Origin: Bacillota bacterium
GTDB lineage: Bacteria; Bacillota; Clostridia; Acetivibrionales; DSM-1351
DNA: 64,000 bases
Reading direction: 5' to 3'
Assembly: GCA_023400235.1 (NCBI GenBank)
Contig: JAEXFI010000014.1
Location: 124,001 to 188,000, forward strand
The translations under genes were made by a program, and so were the position numbers. Below, piece after piece: positions 1 to 8,798 of the stretch. The notes under the pieces were generated by a model, which was not told the origin of the DNA, did not search any database, and saw nothing but the letters and a program-made list of their open reading frames with translations. The number at the start of each line of letters is the position of its first letter. Positions within the stretch are counted from its first letter, which is position 1.

Positions 1-20
1 ACAGATATTACACTTCATTT

Positions 21-977
21 TTATAACCATCCTTTTAATCGAATAACATTATAATTTCTCTTAACCATATTAGCAAATGTATTATATAATGTATTAAAAT
101 TAAGTTTATACTGCTTTATTCCCAAATAAAAGCTATTATCAATAGATTTTATTGTATTGAGAGCATCCAGCAAGCCATTAACATAAGTAGAATAAATGTA
201 CTTTTTTGCACTCTTGCTTATCAAATAGGCAGATAATTCAACTTTATTATTAGAATACCATACCAACCCGTGAAAATGATAAAATATTACGGGATATCCG
301 TTAACATACGGCCCTTCTTTTATTTCATATTGTTGAATATTCCAAGGAGCCACACCTCCTCCTAAATGCTTAAGGACATGGACACCTGAAAACATGCTTG
401 TCCAGCTGTCAAGATATTTTTGATCCCCCAACTTGCCATCCTCAGCTCTGTTATAGCACCACTCCTGGCAACGGTCCTGCCACCACTGCAAGATTATAAG
501 GCCCCTATCATCAGCTTTAAAAGTCATAAACTGGACACAATAAATACCAGAGGTCTCCGATTTGTCATACATTGGCGTATATCTGTGTTCCGTAATCATG
601 ACAGATTGTTCTGACTCATGAAATTCATGCAATAATATATCAGGCTTATTATAAAAATACAGGTCAGCGTCTACATAGGTTACTTCGTCGATATTAAAGT
701 TATCAAGAGAGTATCTGATTACGTATGGCGTACAGGTCCAACAATATTCAGCCTTTGTTCTGTCAGCTTTAACACTTAATAATTCTTCACTTTCAAAGTC
801 GCTAAGTTTAATTAAGACAGCTTTATCCAGGTTTAGCTTATAAAGAATTTCATATGTAAGATCATCAAAACAGAAAATATATAAGGTAAATTGCTCGCCC
901 GTGGCAACAAGGGACTTGTACATGGCCAGCCCCCTGGTTAAATAATTTGAATCAAATAATGTACAATAATTATTCAT
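21..977 (-). CDS. Glycosyltransferase, nucleotide-diphospho-sugar transferase fold
   Basis: A 318-residue protein that begins like glycogenin/GT8-type enzymes with a short strand and a loop (CTLFDSNYLTRGLAMYKSL). It has a clear DxD-type metal and nucleotide-sugar site, YVDADLYFY, near residue 100. This supports a retaining, GT-A-fold sugar transferase. There is no signal peptide or membrane span, so it should act on the cytosolic face during polymer assembly. Start ATG is preceded by GAGGT. It lies 8 bases after the methyltransferase gene on the same strand and is the last gene of the polysaccharide operon visible before the window edge. The donor and acceptor sugars cannot be read from sequence. 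Confidence 0.8.
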   Translation of the reverse strand: MNNYCTLFDSNYLTRGLAMYKSLVATGEQFTLYIFCFDDLTYEILYKLNLDKAVLIKLSDFESEELLSVKADRTKAEYCWTCTPYVIRYSLDNFNIDEVTYVDADLYFYNKPDILLHEFHESEQSVMITEHRYTPMYDKSETSGIYCVQFMTFKADDRGLIILQWWQDRCQEWCYNRAEDGKLGDQKYLDSWTSMFSGVHVLKHLGGGVAPWNIQQYEIKEGPYVNGYPVIFYHFHGLVWYSNNKVELSAYLISKSAKKYIYSTYVNGLLDALNTIKSIDNSFYLGIKQYKLNFNTLYNTFANMVKRNYNVIRLKGWL

Positions 978-985
978 TTTGACCT

Positions 986-1810
986 CTACTTTAATCTAAA
1001 AACAAATCCATTTCCACTAGCGGTAAATCCTGGTATTTGATGCTGATCCATACAATCAAATTCATTAATCAAAGTGTATCTGTCACTAAAGAAACTAACA
1101 AGCTTTTCTTTATTAAAAAACCATGCAGGATAGCTGGCTGTGTATATCTCCGGCGGTACAACCTGAACAGTAACAATATCTCTATTTTCTTTTGTTTCAG
1201 CAAACATCGTTCTATCAATAATAATATATTTGAAATTAAATTCCAGTGTTTTTCTAATAAAGTCCCTGGGCTTGTCTATATACTGTAAAAAGCTTGAGAG
1301 AATCAGGACATTGGGTGAGTTTTCCCTTAAACATTCCTCTAATGAGTAATAAAATTTTAGCTCTTCAGTTTCAAATTCTTTCTTTCCGCACTCAATAAAA
1401 TTTCTTTGCTCAATAATGTTCCATTTTAATGATTTAACCACATATCCAAGAATATTTTTATTTTGAAAGTAAGTGCTGCCAAGGGATCCACCATAGTCTA
1501 CTATGATTAATTCACCCTTATTATCAAGAGCAGCCATCATTAGCCCGCATAATAGTGGAAAAGATATTTCTATTTTATCGAATAGTACCGAGTCCCTTTC
1601 ATATACCGCTTGTCCATCTCTTACTTTCGCTAATGAATCTCTCACTTTATTTAAAATATCCTGACTTTCATAACTGGAAGTCATTTTTAAAGCTTCTTCC
1701 CATGAAGCATAGTCTCCGAAAAAACCATATTTCTTTTTACAAAGATTAATTATATCAAATATAATTGGTGGTATAACCTTTTTTAAAATCTTTATAATTT
1801 TCTTATTCAC
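986..1810 (-). CDS. Methyltransferase, TIGR04325 (LIC12133) type
   Basis: A 274-residue protein with a glycine-rich motif IIVDYGGSLGSTYFQN around residue 100, the S-adenosylmethionine-binding loop of Rossmann methyltransferases. The N-terminal WEEALKMTSSYES stretch and the late FxWFF-like segment (YPAWFFNKEKL) are typical of the TIGR04325 family, which is found in surface polysaccharide loci. It probably O-methylates a sugar of the exported polymer, or modifies its end. It sits between two glycosyltransferase genes in the same operon. Family assignment is from memory of motifs; the exact target is unknown. Confidence 0.75.
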   Translation of the reverse strand: MNKKIIKILKKVIPPIIFDIINLCKKKYGFFGDYASWEEALKMTSSYESQDILNKVRDSLAKVRDGQAVYERDSVLFDKIEISFPLLCGLMMAALDNKGELIIVDYGGSLGSTYFQNKNILGYVVKSLKWNIIEQRNFIECGKKEFETEELKFYYSLEECLRENSPNVLILSSFLQYIDKPRDFIRKTLEFNFKYIIIDRTMFAETKENRDIVTVQVVPPEIYTASYPAWFFNKEKLVSFFSDRYTLINEFDCMDQHQIPGFTASGNGFVFRLK

Positions 1811-1890
1811 TAATTAGTACCCCCAAATGTTTTAAAAATACGTGGGAAATAAAAAGTCTATTGCGGTTCGCTTTTATCGGCATATATGCT

Positions 1891-3123
1891 TTACTTTGTC
1901 TTTAGTTCCCGCTTAATAATACTGTCCAAAAGCTCAGCTCTCTTTTCAAATGTATGCTCCCGCAATGTTCTTTCCTGTCCGGCCTTTGCAATTTGTTCCC
2001 TTTCCACAGGATGCTCAATCAGCCACTTGGCTTTTTCAATACATTCACCTGTTGACTTATATGTAACAACTTCTTTATCCGGTTCAAATAAATCATTAAT
2101 GTTTTCCTTCCAGTCGGTTAACAGACATGTCCCTACTCCTGTGGTTTCAAACATCCTCATATTGGAGGCTGACCTGGGAGAAGCAGCTATATGGCTGTTA
2201 AACGTAACCTTGGAGTCATATAATGTTTGGAACATATTCAGACCAAAAACAGGTGGCTTCATATACTTTTTAAGTTTAAAACTGTAAGGTAATACTGGTC
2301 TGTTTTGATAATTTACTACATTTTTAATAATCGGTAACCTTTTCATATATTTATCGGAAAATCCTATTTGCTTGAATATATGAGTAATATCGTATATACC
2401 CATTTTTAAAAAGGCCTTGATAATATCTTTCGTACTATATTCATAGCTGGGAGAAAAGATTATGACGTCAATCAAATCAGAAAGTTCTTCCAATATCTCT
2501 CCTCTTTCCTTATGATATTTATTTGCCCTAACTATCTGTCCAATAAAAGAGAAGTCAATGCTTTTGTCTCTTGTGGTATCTATACGGGATAGAATCCTAG
2601 GATCAAAAGCATGGTTTACATGTTCACTGACAATTCCCTTATCCCTGAAGCTATCTACCATTTCCGGAATACACGACAAAACCACATCATATGCTTTAAA
2701 TACAGATTCATCACTATACGGTGCTCCACACCAACCCAGAACTAATTTAATTGATGTACATTTCTCTCTCGTTTCTTTAATCCATTCATAGCTAAAAGTA
2801 CTATAGTCATCAATGAACAATATATCTGGTGCTGTTTTTTGTATCTGAATCTGGGCAATTTCCAGTAACCAGTTATCTTCTCTATAGTTTATTCCGTTTT
2901 CCTCAGCCCACTTTTTTTGAAGTATTTCTACATTCGATGCTATTTCTGTTACCTCATAACCTTTAGTTCCTAACGCACACTCCCAAAAATCAGCCCACCC
3001 GAAAGCATCATAATCAAGTGTCTGCTTTTGTTCTTTATAAGTTTTATCTGATACTCCAAATTTTTTCCAATAAAATTCATTAATATAGCTGGGATATAAA
3101 CTCGTAATTTTTAGTAATTTCAT
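1891..3123 (-). CDS. GT-B glycosyltransferase, CgeB-like
   Basis: About 410 residues from the ATG at 3123, which is preceded by AGGAGTG; an upstream in-frame TTG at 3144 has no better ribosome site and would overlap the end of the previous gene. The C-terminal third carries the hallmark of the glycosyl-transferase 1_2 family (RMFETTGVGTCLLTD, then LFEPDKEVVTY and a run ending with HPVEREQIAKAGQ), the nucleotide-sugar half of a GT-B enzyme. The N-terminal half is the variable acceptor domain. No membrane segment. It follows the UDP-glucose dehydrogenase gene by 10 bases, so a role in adding glucuronic acid or a neighbouring sugar is plausible but inferred. Confidence 0.75.
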   Translation of the reverse strand: MKLLKITSLYPSYINEFYWKKFGVSDKTYKEQKQTLDYDAFGWADFWECALGTKGYEVTEIASNVEILQKKWAEENGINYREDNWLLEIAQIQIQKTAPDILFIDDYSTFSYEWIKETREKCTSIKLVLGWCGAPYSDESVFKAYDVVLSCIPEMVDSFRDKGIVSEHVNHAFDPRILSRIDTTRDKSIDFSFIGQIVRANKYHKERGEILEELSDLIDVIIFSPSYEYSTKDIIKAFLKMGIYDITHIFKQIGFSDKYMKRLPIIKNVVNYQNRPVLPYSFKLKKYMKPPVFGLNMFQTLYDSKVTFNSHIAASPRSASNMRMFETTGVGTCLLTDWKENINDLFEPDKEVVTYKSTGECIEKAKWLIEHPVEREQIAKAGQERTLREHTFEKRAELLDSIIKRELKTK

Positions 3124-3133
3124 TTTTTCACTC

Positions 3134-4438
3134 CTACTTGCCAATTCCAGTATAAATTAAGCCTACATCTTCAACTTCATACCTTTTATAGATATTTCTC
3201 AAATCAAAAAAATGCTTACCCTTCATCATCGTAGAAATATTAATTAAGTTAAGGTTTCTAAACTGGTTCCATTCTGTAACAATAACCATACCGTCTGCGC
3301 CTTTAGCCGTTTCGTACTCATCATCGCAATAGAATACTCTATCTTTCCAAACTTTTTTAGCATTTTCCATAGCTTGAGGATCGTATACTTTGATAATACA
3401 GCCAAAATTTAAAAGCTCATCTATGATAACTAACGATGGGGATTCCCTGATATCATCCGTTTCAGATTTAAATGAAAGTCCTAGTATGCCAATTGTCAAG
3501 CCTTCTAAACATCCGAAAGCCTTCCTAATTTTATCAATTGCATATAACTTTTGTGTATTATTACTTTCTATTAGTGTTTCAATTATAGACAGAGGGGCTC
3601 CAGCTTCTTTTGCCAAGTACGCCAATGCCTCAGTGTCCTTGGGAAAACAAGACCCCCCGTATCCAGGTCCAGGGTGTAAAAACTTACTCCCTATTCGCCC
3701 ATCTTTTCCCATGGCATATGCGATTGCTTGAACATCCGCTCCAACTGAGTCGCATAACCTTGCAAGTTCGTTTATATATCCGATTTTTAATGCTAAGAAG
3801 CAATTTGCACTATATTTTATAAGCTCAGCCGTCTTAATCGAAGTAAAAATAAAAGGTACTTCATTTAAATAAAGAGGCCTATATATTTTTTTCATAATTT
3901 CTTTAGCATACTCACTCTCAGTACCTACCACTACCCTATCTGGATGTAAGAAATCATAAAGTGCCCTGCCTTCTCGTAAAAATTCCGGATTCGACACAAT
4001 ATCTATGTGATTTTCTGTTTTATTGATTGAATTAATTATTTTTTCTATTTCATGATTCGTTCCAACGGGCACAGTACTTTTAACTACAATTATTTTATCA
4101 GTATTTACATTATTACCGATTAATTCAGATACATTATAAATTGCTGTTAAATCTGCCTTCCCATCCTGTCCTTGTGGCGTTCCTACTGCTATAAATATTA
4201 TATCTGCCCATCTAATCCCAATCTCAATTTCAGCAGAAAATCTTAACCTCTTATTTTGGATATTTGCACTGAGCAATTCCTGCATACCAGGCTCATAAAA
4301 AGGCATAACCCCTTTATTTAAAGTATCAATTTTTTCATTGTTGATATCCAAGCAGTATACCTTACATCCAAAATTCGCTAAACCAATACCTGTTGTCAAT
4401 CCCACATAACCTGTTCCGATTACAGCAATTTTATACAT
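3134..4438 (-). CDS. ugd: UDP-glucose 6-dehydrogenase
   Basis: A 434-residue cytosolic enzyme, the normal family length. It oxidises UDP-glucose twice with NAD+ to UDP-glucuronate. The N-terminal Rossmann loop is IGTGYVGL (residues 7-14). The central domain carries the PEFLREG motif (151-157), and the catalytic cysteine is Cys264 in GGSCFPKD. The C-terminal UDP-binding domain ends with TEWNQFRNL. Its presence in the cluster implies a glucuronic-acid-containing polymer, with UDP-glucose supplied by GalU encoded at about 40.3-41.2 kb. It is separated from capA by 79 bases and followed closely by a glycosyltransferase gene. Confidence 0.95.
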   Translation of the reverse strand: MYKIAVIGTGYVGLTTGIGLANFGCKVYCLDINNEKIDTLNKGVMPFYEPGMQELLSANIQNKRLRFSAEIEIGIRWADIIFIAVGTPQGQDGKADLTAIYNVSELIGNNVNTDKIIVVKSTVPVGTNHEIEKIINSINKTENHIDIVSNPEFLREGRALYDFLHPDRVVVGTESEYAKEIMKKIYRPLYLNEVPFIFTSIKTAELIKYSANCFLALKIGYINELARLCDSVGADVQAIAYAMGKDGRIGSKFLHPGPGYGGSCFPKDTEALAYLAKEAGAPLSIIETLIESNNTQKLYAIDKIRKAFGCLEGLTIGILGLSFKSETDDIRESPSLVIIDELLNFGCIIKVYDPQAMENAKKVWKDRVFYCDDEYETAKGADGMVIVTEWNQFRNLNLINISTMMKGKHFFDLRNIYKRYEVEDVGLIYTGIGK

Positions 4439-4517
4439 GATTCAAGACTCCCTTAAGTTCTGATATAGTTAGGCGTTCTTATCATTAGTCCTATTAGCAA
4501 TAATCTTATATCCCGGA

Positions 4518-5657
4518 TTATGAATGTTCCGCTAATAAGGAAAGTGCTCTTTCGACACACCATCTATGGCTTTCAATTCTAATGTTATGTAAGAGCAAAA
4601 CATAGTTAAACGGTTTCCCATCTTTTTTTACAAGCTTACAAAATAATAGGTAAAGTATTTTTTTATAGGATTTATATAATGACGAGGAATCTAATGCTCC
4701 TGCATAATAATCCCTATATACCCTTTCCCATAGTTCAAGCACTACCCTATTAACATTTTCTTTATATTGCGGCAGAGCAAGCAATTCATTTAATGAATTT
4801 AAGTACTCCTTATATGCTTTCTGCTTGCAAATCGTAACTTCTGAAAGAACTTTTTCTGTTGGAATCACTTCAAAACCATCCAAAATACTGCCATTAAAGT
4901 TAAGTAAAACGGCATATCCCTTATACCATAATTCATGGTCATATTCCAAATCGAAATAAAAATTACCTAAACTATAAAAAATCAATTTGTCATTATAAGT
5001 CTCCCATCCCTGTGGGACATGAGGGTGATGAGCGATAAGAACATCTACTCCGCAATCAATCAATTCCTTATATCTGCTCCGCCACTCTGGCAGCGGAATA
5101 TCTATGAGCTCCACGCCCGCGTGAACCTGAACAATAAGAATATCAACTTCATTCTTAGCCTTTAGTATTTTTGAATTAACAGTTTTATGATTTACCCAGG
5201 CATACCCTGAGTTTCCAATCCATTCGTCAACTATTGCTCCGAATTCCGATTCACAAAATGCCAGAAGGCCAACTTTTGTACCCTTAACCTCAATAACCTT
5301 CATTTCATATGCTTCGTCAAAACCCAAACCCGCTCCAATAACGTTCATCCCATCGAGTGATTCAATTGTGGCCTTTAATGAATTTCTGCCATAATCGTAC
5401 ATGTGATTATTGGCAAGGCTAATAACATTGAATCCTGCATTCTTGATATACAAAGGTGCCTCTGGTAACTGAAAAATATGTGACCCTGCTTTTGTAATAG
5501 GCTCTTGATCTTCTATCTCGATAGGTGCTTCAAAGTTACATGATACAATATCGCAATCCTTTGTAATATTATATAACTCGTCGCTTATAAATCTTCCATC
5601 TATTGGATGCTTAATCAGAACATCACCAGCAAAAAATGCTTTCCACTTTCCATTCAT
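4518..5657 (-). CDS. CapA-family polysaccharide protein
   Basis: A 379-residue protein of the CapA/PgsA metallophosphatase-like family. Visible family motifs, in order, are AGDVLI at the N-terminus, NFEAPI, LANNHMYDYG, VQVHAGVE, AHHPHVPQG and SLGNFYFD. These are the metal-ligand positions of the calcineurin-like fold. Unlike classical PgsA/CapA it has no N-terminal membrane anchor or signal peptide, so it may act in the cytosol. Its start overlaps the stop of the preceding asparagine-synthase-like gene by four bases (ATGA), so the two are translationally coupled. The role in polymer export or modification is not established for this subtype. Confidence 0.8.
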   Translation of the reverse strand: MNGKWKAFFAGDVLIKHPIDGRFISDELYNITKDCDIVSCNFEAPIEIEDQEPITKAGSHIFQLPEAPLYIKNAGFNVISLANNHMYDYGRNSLKATIESLDGMNVIGAGLGFDEAYEMKVIEVKGTKVGLLAFCESEFGAIVDEWIGNSGYAWVNHKTVNSKILKAKNEVDILIVQVHAGVELIDIPLPEWRSRYKELIDCGVDVLIAHHPHVPQGWETYNDKLIFYSLGNFYFDLEYDHELWYKGYAVLLNFNGSILDGFEVIPTEKVLSEVTICKQKAYKEYLNSLNELLALPQYKENVNRVVLELWERVYRDYYAGALDSSSLYKSYKKILYLLFCKLVKKDGKPFNYVLLLHNIRIESHRWCVERALSLLAEHS

Positions 5658-7021
5658 GCACTATTCCTCTTTATCAATAATTCTTCAATCGGCTTTAAAG
5701 TCAAGTAAGCATTATACGCTTGGATTACCTCTTTCTTTACACCTGCTCTTGAAAGCAATCCTCCAATTTTCGGAACATATAGCATGCTTTCAAATAGATA
5801 CCTTATACCCATAAAATGAGCTACCTTCTGATTTACCCACTCAATATAATTGGGTTGAATATATTCACCAAGTATCTTAACATTTAATTCCGGTGGTCTG
5901 ACATTCCGTATACCTTGCAGGTCTAATGTGTTCTGAGTACTATATTTTAAATTCATTTCCTCTAAGCATATTCGATTTTTTTGGAAGTACTCCTTTTGCC
6001 AAATCCGGTTAATTCTCCGTTCAGGTGGTAAGTCTAGCATCCCTAGTGCAACTTCAACATCCAAGAATGGGGACCAGGCTTTAAAACCGATACTGTCAGG
6101 AATTTTTATCAAATATGATAATAATATCATTTTTAACCGCATCGCCTGTATTATTCTGTATTTTTCGCTATTAAGCAGCAAATAAGCATTCTCATTATAA
6201 TACTTTTCTAATAAATACTTATTTTTGTTTTTAAATTTGCTAAAGTTTGAGTTTGCATTGATATCATGATTACATCCTAATACTTGAACTTCAGATGCAT
6301 TTGAAATAGGATTGATGCTCCAATTCCCCGCCCATGCATCACCTATAATTCCACTTAATAAATGATTGTTTCCTTTAACCCGGGACGAAATTTTCTTATA
6401 AAATTCAATGTGGTACATGCCATGTGCATGAGTAGAAATTCCAAATAAAGAATTCCATTCCTTGAAGTAATCATGAAATTCCCTTAATTGAATTTGTTCC
6501 CATTTAATTTTTAATATTTCGGCTAATTTACTGGCAAACACAACCTCATATGATTTCGCCTGGTTACTGGATATTCCATAAGTAAAAGATCTTATCCTAT
6601 TTTTATCACTAATAAGGTGGTTTAATAATCTTGAATCATATCCACCGCTGGTAGGAATTACTATCTCTCCATCAACACTTGATTCCCATATATTAATTTT
6701 ACTTTGTAACAAGTTTATTATCTCGTCTTCATTTGTTACCTTTTCTAAATATTTGATACTTGGATCATCCAGTAAAGTAATTTTTAATTCTCCTGAATCA
6801 CCCTTTACAATCTTGGAAGAATGCCTTAAAAATTTAACATGCTTGATAGGCGTTTGTTCAAACACAGAATACCCAAAATCCAGATAATTATTGAAACCCT
6901 CAGGATCAAACTCTAAATTAACGTAATCTATTACATCATTAATATTATTACTAACTTTACCACTTTTCTCGTTATAGAATACTGGAGTTGATGCTAACCA
7001 GTCTGTATGATATTCTAACAT
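5654..7021 (-). CDS. Asparagine-synthase-like ATP-dependent ligase
   Basis: A 455-residue protein with the PP-loop of asparagine synthetases, IPTSGGYDSRLL, near residue 125. The C-terminal synthetase domain includes KAWSPFLDVEVALGML. The N-terminal glutaminase domain is reduced to about 100 residues and lacks the Cys2 nucleophile, so it should not release ammonia from glutamine itself. Related proteins in capsule clusters are thought to form amides or adenylate a carboxylate, for example on a uronic acid or an amino-sugar substituent. That fits the UDP-glucuronate gene nearby but is inference. It is translationally coupled to capA. Confidence 0.75.
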   Translation of the reverse strand: MLEYHTDWLASTPVFYNEKSGKVSNNINDVIDYVNLEFDPEGFNNYLDFGYSVFEQTPIKHVKFLRHSSKIVKGDSGELKITLLDDPSIKYLEKVTNEDEIINLLQSKINIWESSVDGEIVIPTSGGYDSRLLNHLISDKNRIRSFTYGISSNQAKSYEVVFASKLAEILKIKWEQIQLREFHDYFKEWNSLFGISTHAHGMYHIEFYKKISSRVKGNNHLLSGIIGDAWAGNWSINPISNASEVQVLGCNHDINANSNFSKFKNKNKYLLEKYYNENAYLLLNSEKYRIIQAMRLKMILLSYLIKIPDSIGFKAWSPFLDVEVALGMLDLPPERRINRIWQKEYFQKNRICLEEMNLKYSTQNTLDLQGIRNVRPPELNVKILGEYIQPNYIEWVNQKVAHFMGIRYLFESMLYVPKIGGLLSRAGVKKEVIQAYNAYLTLKPIEELLIKRNSA

Positions 7022-7118
7022 TTCAATTTCACTCCTAAAAAGATTATATCGCCCAAAATTTTAATCAGTATTTTTATAACTTTAAGATACTGCCAACACT
7101 ATAACCTCTTTTATTATT

Positions 7119-8060
7119 CTACCAGTAGCATCCGCCCTCAATTGTATTGAAATCCTTTGGTCTTTCGCTTTCATTAGGTGAAATCCAATATTGATTATAG
7201 AGTTTTTTAATTTCAGATACATTGTCCCATCTCTTTCCTTTGATACCAAATAAAATTTGTGTACCACCACCAAGGTGTACTGCTTGTTTCCCCATTTTCT
7301 TAATTTCAGCTGCTAAAGGGAATCCATATGCACCACACCCTAAAATCGCAATATCAAAATCGATACCTTTTACTTTCTCCAACATATATTGGAATGCTTC
7401 AAACCATGTTTCGAAACCACTTAGGTTCCCTGCAATAGTTTGAACAGCTTTTATCGTTTTCAATTCAAAATCAGGTAATACCTTTTGATTTTCAAATAAA
7501 ACTTCACGTTTTGAATATTGATGTTTTATTGACTCTTCAAAAGGATGAATTACTAAAACCTTTTTGCCCTCTAAAGCTGCTGACCAAGGATTAGTATTTA
7601 AAAATGGCTCCATAGAGACATATCTGATCAGTTGCGTCTGCGGAGCAAACATCTTAATCACATAATCCTCCATTATATCATTCCAGGCTACTAATAAATC
7701 CACCTGCTTACTTGACTCAATCATGAGTTCCGCAAATTTTTCCGCCAGATATTTATTTTTTGGAAAAAAGCCTGCATTATTGCATAGTACATTCATATGC
7801 TTATCTGGTATCTCCTTTATAAGACCCATTTGCTTAGTAACATATTTTACTATAATACTCAATTCAACAGAACCATATCTAGCCATCATAAAAGGTTGAT
7901 TTCTCAATACCTTATCGTAAATAATATTTTCAGCATCTTGTATTACTTTTTTCCCTGCAATTGTTTGCGGATTAACCTTTTTACCCTTTAATCTTAGGGA
8001 TGCCAATCTGTATGCCGAGTTTACATAGCACCTGCTAAAATAAATAAAATTACCCTTCAA
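7119..8060 (-). CDS. GT-D-fold glycosyltransferase
   Basis: About 313 residues. The segment MMARYGSVELSIIVKYV near the N-terminus matches the RxGxxE-type signature of GT-D (DUF1792) sugar transferases. Later motifs are DLLVAWNDIMED, VLVIHPFEESI and AILGCGAYGFPLAAEIKKMGK, followed by HLGGGTQILFGIKGKRW, all typical of the family. The start is taken as TTG at 8060, eight bases after AAGGAG; GTG at 8069 would overlap that ribosome site. No membrane segment. It follows the remains of a broken transferase gene and precedes the amidotransferase gene by 97 bases. The transferred sugar is unknown. Confidence 0.8.
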   Translation of the reverse strand: MKGNFIYFSRCYVNSAYRLASLRLKGKKVNPQTIAGKKVIQDAENIIYDKVLRNQPFMMARYGSVELSIIVKYVTKQMGLIKEIPDKHMNVLCNNAGFFPKNKYLAEKFAELMIESSKQVDLLVAWNDIMEDYVIKMFAPQTQLIRYVSMEPFLNTNPWSAALEGKKVLVIHPFEESIKHQYSKREVLFENQKVLPDFELKTIKAVQTIAGNLSGFETWFEAFQYMLEKVKGIDFDIAILGCGAYGFPLAAEIKKMGKQAVHLGGGTQILFGIKGKRWDNVSEIKKLYNQYWISPNESERPKDFNTIEGGCYW

Positions 8061-8072
8061 ATCGTACACTCC

Positions 8073-8770
8073 TTAAATTAAAGATTTAATAACATTTATA
8101 GCTTTTAAAAATTTAGGTTTATTATTTTTGTTTATGACTTTCAATTCATCATAAAAACCATGGTCTGCGCAATTTATATGAATTCCAGGCTTCTCCCGTA
8201 ATTTGTCAACCTCCGGTTTTTACCATTTCCCTCTTTTAATTGGATCTCCCCATGCATAATCAAATACGTGAGGTTGATCCTCGCACAAAGAAAAAAATTC
8301 ATCTTTATACCTTCTGCTTCTGATTCCCTGCGCCATATTGCTGCCTGGCAGTTAAACCTATATGGAGCTTTTGCACCCCTTTTTCAAATCCTGTATATTT
8401 GTTACTTACACTATTCGGCATAAGTGCTGGCATAAAAGAGAAAGTAGCAATGTTTGAATCTTGATCCACCCACGTGATGCACTCATCTATTTTATGTTGC
8501 AATACTTCACTTTCTAAAAAGAAATCGTCAAGAAGTAAAATTACATATTCTGTCCCAACCTTTTCTAAAGTCCTCTTAAGTAATTTTGACCATGTTACTT
8601 TCTCATCTTTATTGAAAAGCTGAAAACACTCAATTTCAATTTTATCATCAATATAACTGATGGATAAGGACACCTGGGCCATTGCTGCTTAAATAGCTTG
8701 AAAAGATATCCCATAAATCAGAATAAGCATCACAACTTTCCACAACCACAGTACATTTATTTTCCAACAT
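8073..8770 (-). pseudogene. Decayed glycosyltransferase gene
   Basis: Pieces of one glycosyltransferase can be read across three frames. It starts at ATG 8770 with CTVVVESCDAYSDLWDIF, shifts frame at about 8680, and continues with VILLLDDFFLESEV (the DxD-like site) and NIATFSFMPALMPN. It then shifts again near 8340, where QAAIWRRE, GIRSRRYKDEFFSL and FDYAWGDPIKRGKW appear in two further frames. The expected stretch between WRRE and the SRRYKD motif is missing, so there is also a deletion. The C-terminal tail IHINCADHGFYDELK is readable to a stop at 8073. The longest open piece spans 8305-8682. The start is preceded by AGGGA. Confidence 0.8.
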
Positions 8771-8798
8771 TTTTTTCCCTGCAAGTTTTTATTTTCTA

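Noticed and set aside
7082..7273. A 63-codon frame overlapping the end of the GT-D transferase gene.
   Set aside because: It is an out-of-frame shadow of the real gene, which ends at 7119.
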